Shown in pieces: positions 40,572 to 40,648 of a DNA stretch of 40,648 nucleotides. Under the pieces are notes generated by a model. It worked only from the letters and a program-made list of their open reading frames with translations. It made no database searches and was not told the origin of the DNA. The number at the start of each line of letters is the position of its first letter. The stretch's first letter is position 1. Made by a program: the position numbers and the translations under genes. The stretch is from an uncultured Paracoccaceae bacterium (lineage in GTDB: Bacteria; Pseudomonadota; Alphaproteobacteria; Rhodobacterales; Rhodobacteraceae), in contig CANMUM010000016.1 in NCBI GenBank assembly GCA_947501025.1, positions 1 to 40,648 of the forward strand. The letters are read 5' to 3'.

Positions 40572-40648
40572 TGTAGGGGGGTATGCTCATTTGCAGTAAT
40601 GTGAAAGCTAATTTGCAGAGAGAATAATCCAGTAAAACAAAGGCCAAA
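40572..40648 (+). mobile_element. Left end of a second, related element (partial)
   Basis: Positions 40572-40598 are identical in 27 bases to the left terminus of the prophage (1562-1588), then diverge. A second site, GCTAATTTGCAGAG, follows at 40606-40619. This is therefore the left end of another transposable element of the same end specificity, in the same direction; the window ends after 77 bp. Confidence 0.75.

Noticed and set aside
1562-40598. Reading the 27-bp direct repeat as attL/attR of an integrase-type prophage
   Set aside because: There is no integrase, the element encodes a DDE transposase and ATPase, and inverted ends with a 5-bp duplication fit better.
1-40648. CRISPR arrays, tRNA, rRNA
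   Set aside because: No regularly spaced repeats and no cloverleaf or rRNA segments were recognised on reading.

Overview
The window holds one essentially complete Mu-like transposable prophage (about 38.95 kb, positions 1562-40514) of a contractile-tailed phage, inserted in a bacterial chromosome. Both ends can be placed to the base: each terminus starts TGTAG and carries a TTTGCA-type transposase site, and the prophage is bounded by a 5-bp target duplication, CAAAA, at 1557-1561 and 40515-40519. No host housekeeping gene is present to fix the taxon. The moderate, rather AT-leaning composition and the gene set (Mor-type activator, DUF3164, DUF1804, GH19 endolysin, P2-type tail) fit an alphaproteobacterium, probably of the rhizobial group, but this is inference.

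Layout. 1-1561 is left flanking DNA with one minus-strand gene carrying a HEPN-like motif. From 1562: left-end transposase sites, an S24 (LexA-type) repressor on the minus strand, an operator/promoter region, a Ner-like gene, then a minus-strand DUF4145 gene that interrupts the early region. Early genes at 3837-13277 run rightward: two small genes, MuA-like DDE transposase, MuB-like ATPase, small HTH proteins, DUF3164, HD hydrolase, HU-like protein, GemA, an MT-A70 adenine methyltransferase and a Mor-type activator. Late genes follow: 3-TM holin and GH19 endolysin, DUF1804 and large terminase, a long portal/head-morphogenesis/nuclease-like fusion, tail completion protein, a minus-strand membrane moron, protease/scaffold, DUF2190, major capsid, head completion, tail sheath, tube, chaperones, tape measure, P2-like U, X, D, V, W, J, I, a beta-helix tail fibre, several unknown fibre-proximal genes, DUF1353 and two small membrane proteins. 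The right end carries a D12-class adenine methylase and a second prophage-borne HEPN-like gene.

How it works together. The S24 repressor probably binds CCA-N4-TGG palindromes, one lying in the spacer of the predicted early promoter. Early transcription yields Ner, transposase and ATPase, and finally the Mor-type activator. A dyad (CCTTAA-N4-TTRAGG type) recurs upstream of the lysis/terminase operon, the protease/capsid operon and the baseplate operon, and is the likely binding site of that activator.

Main points of interest: a second, different element whose left end (27 bp identical) begins only 57 bp past this prophage; the repeated late-promoter dyad; the portal-F-PBECR2-like fusion; a DUF4145 gene lying antisense to early transcription next to a cluster of hairpins; and a right-end D12 methylase plus HEPN-like cassette in the place occupied by mom in Mu.
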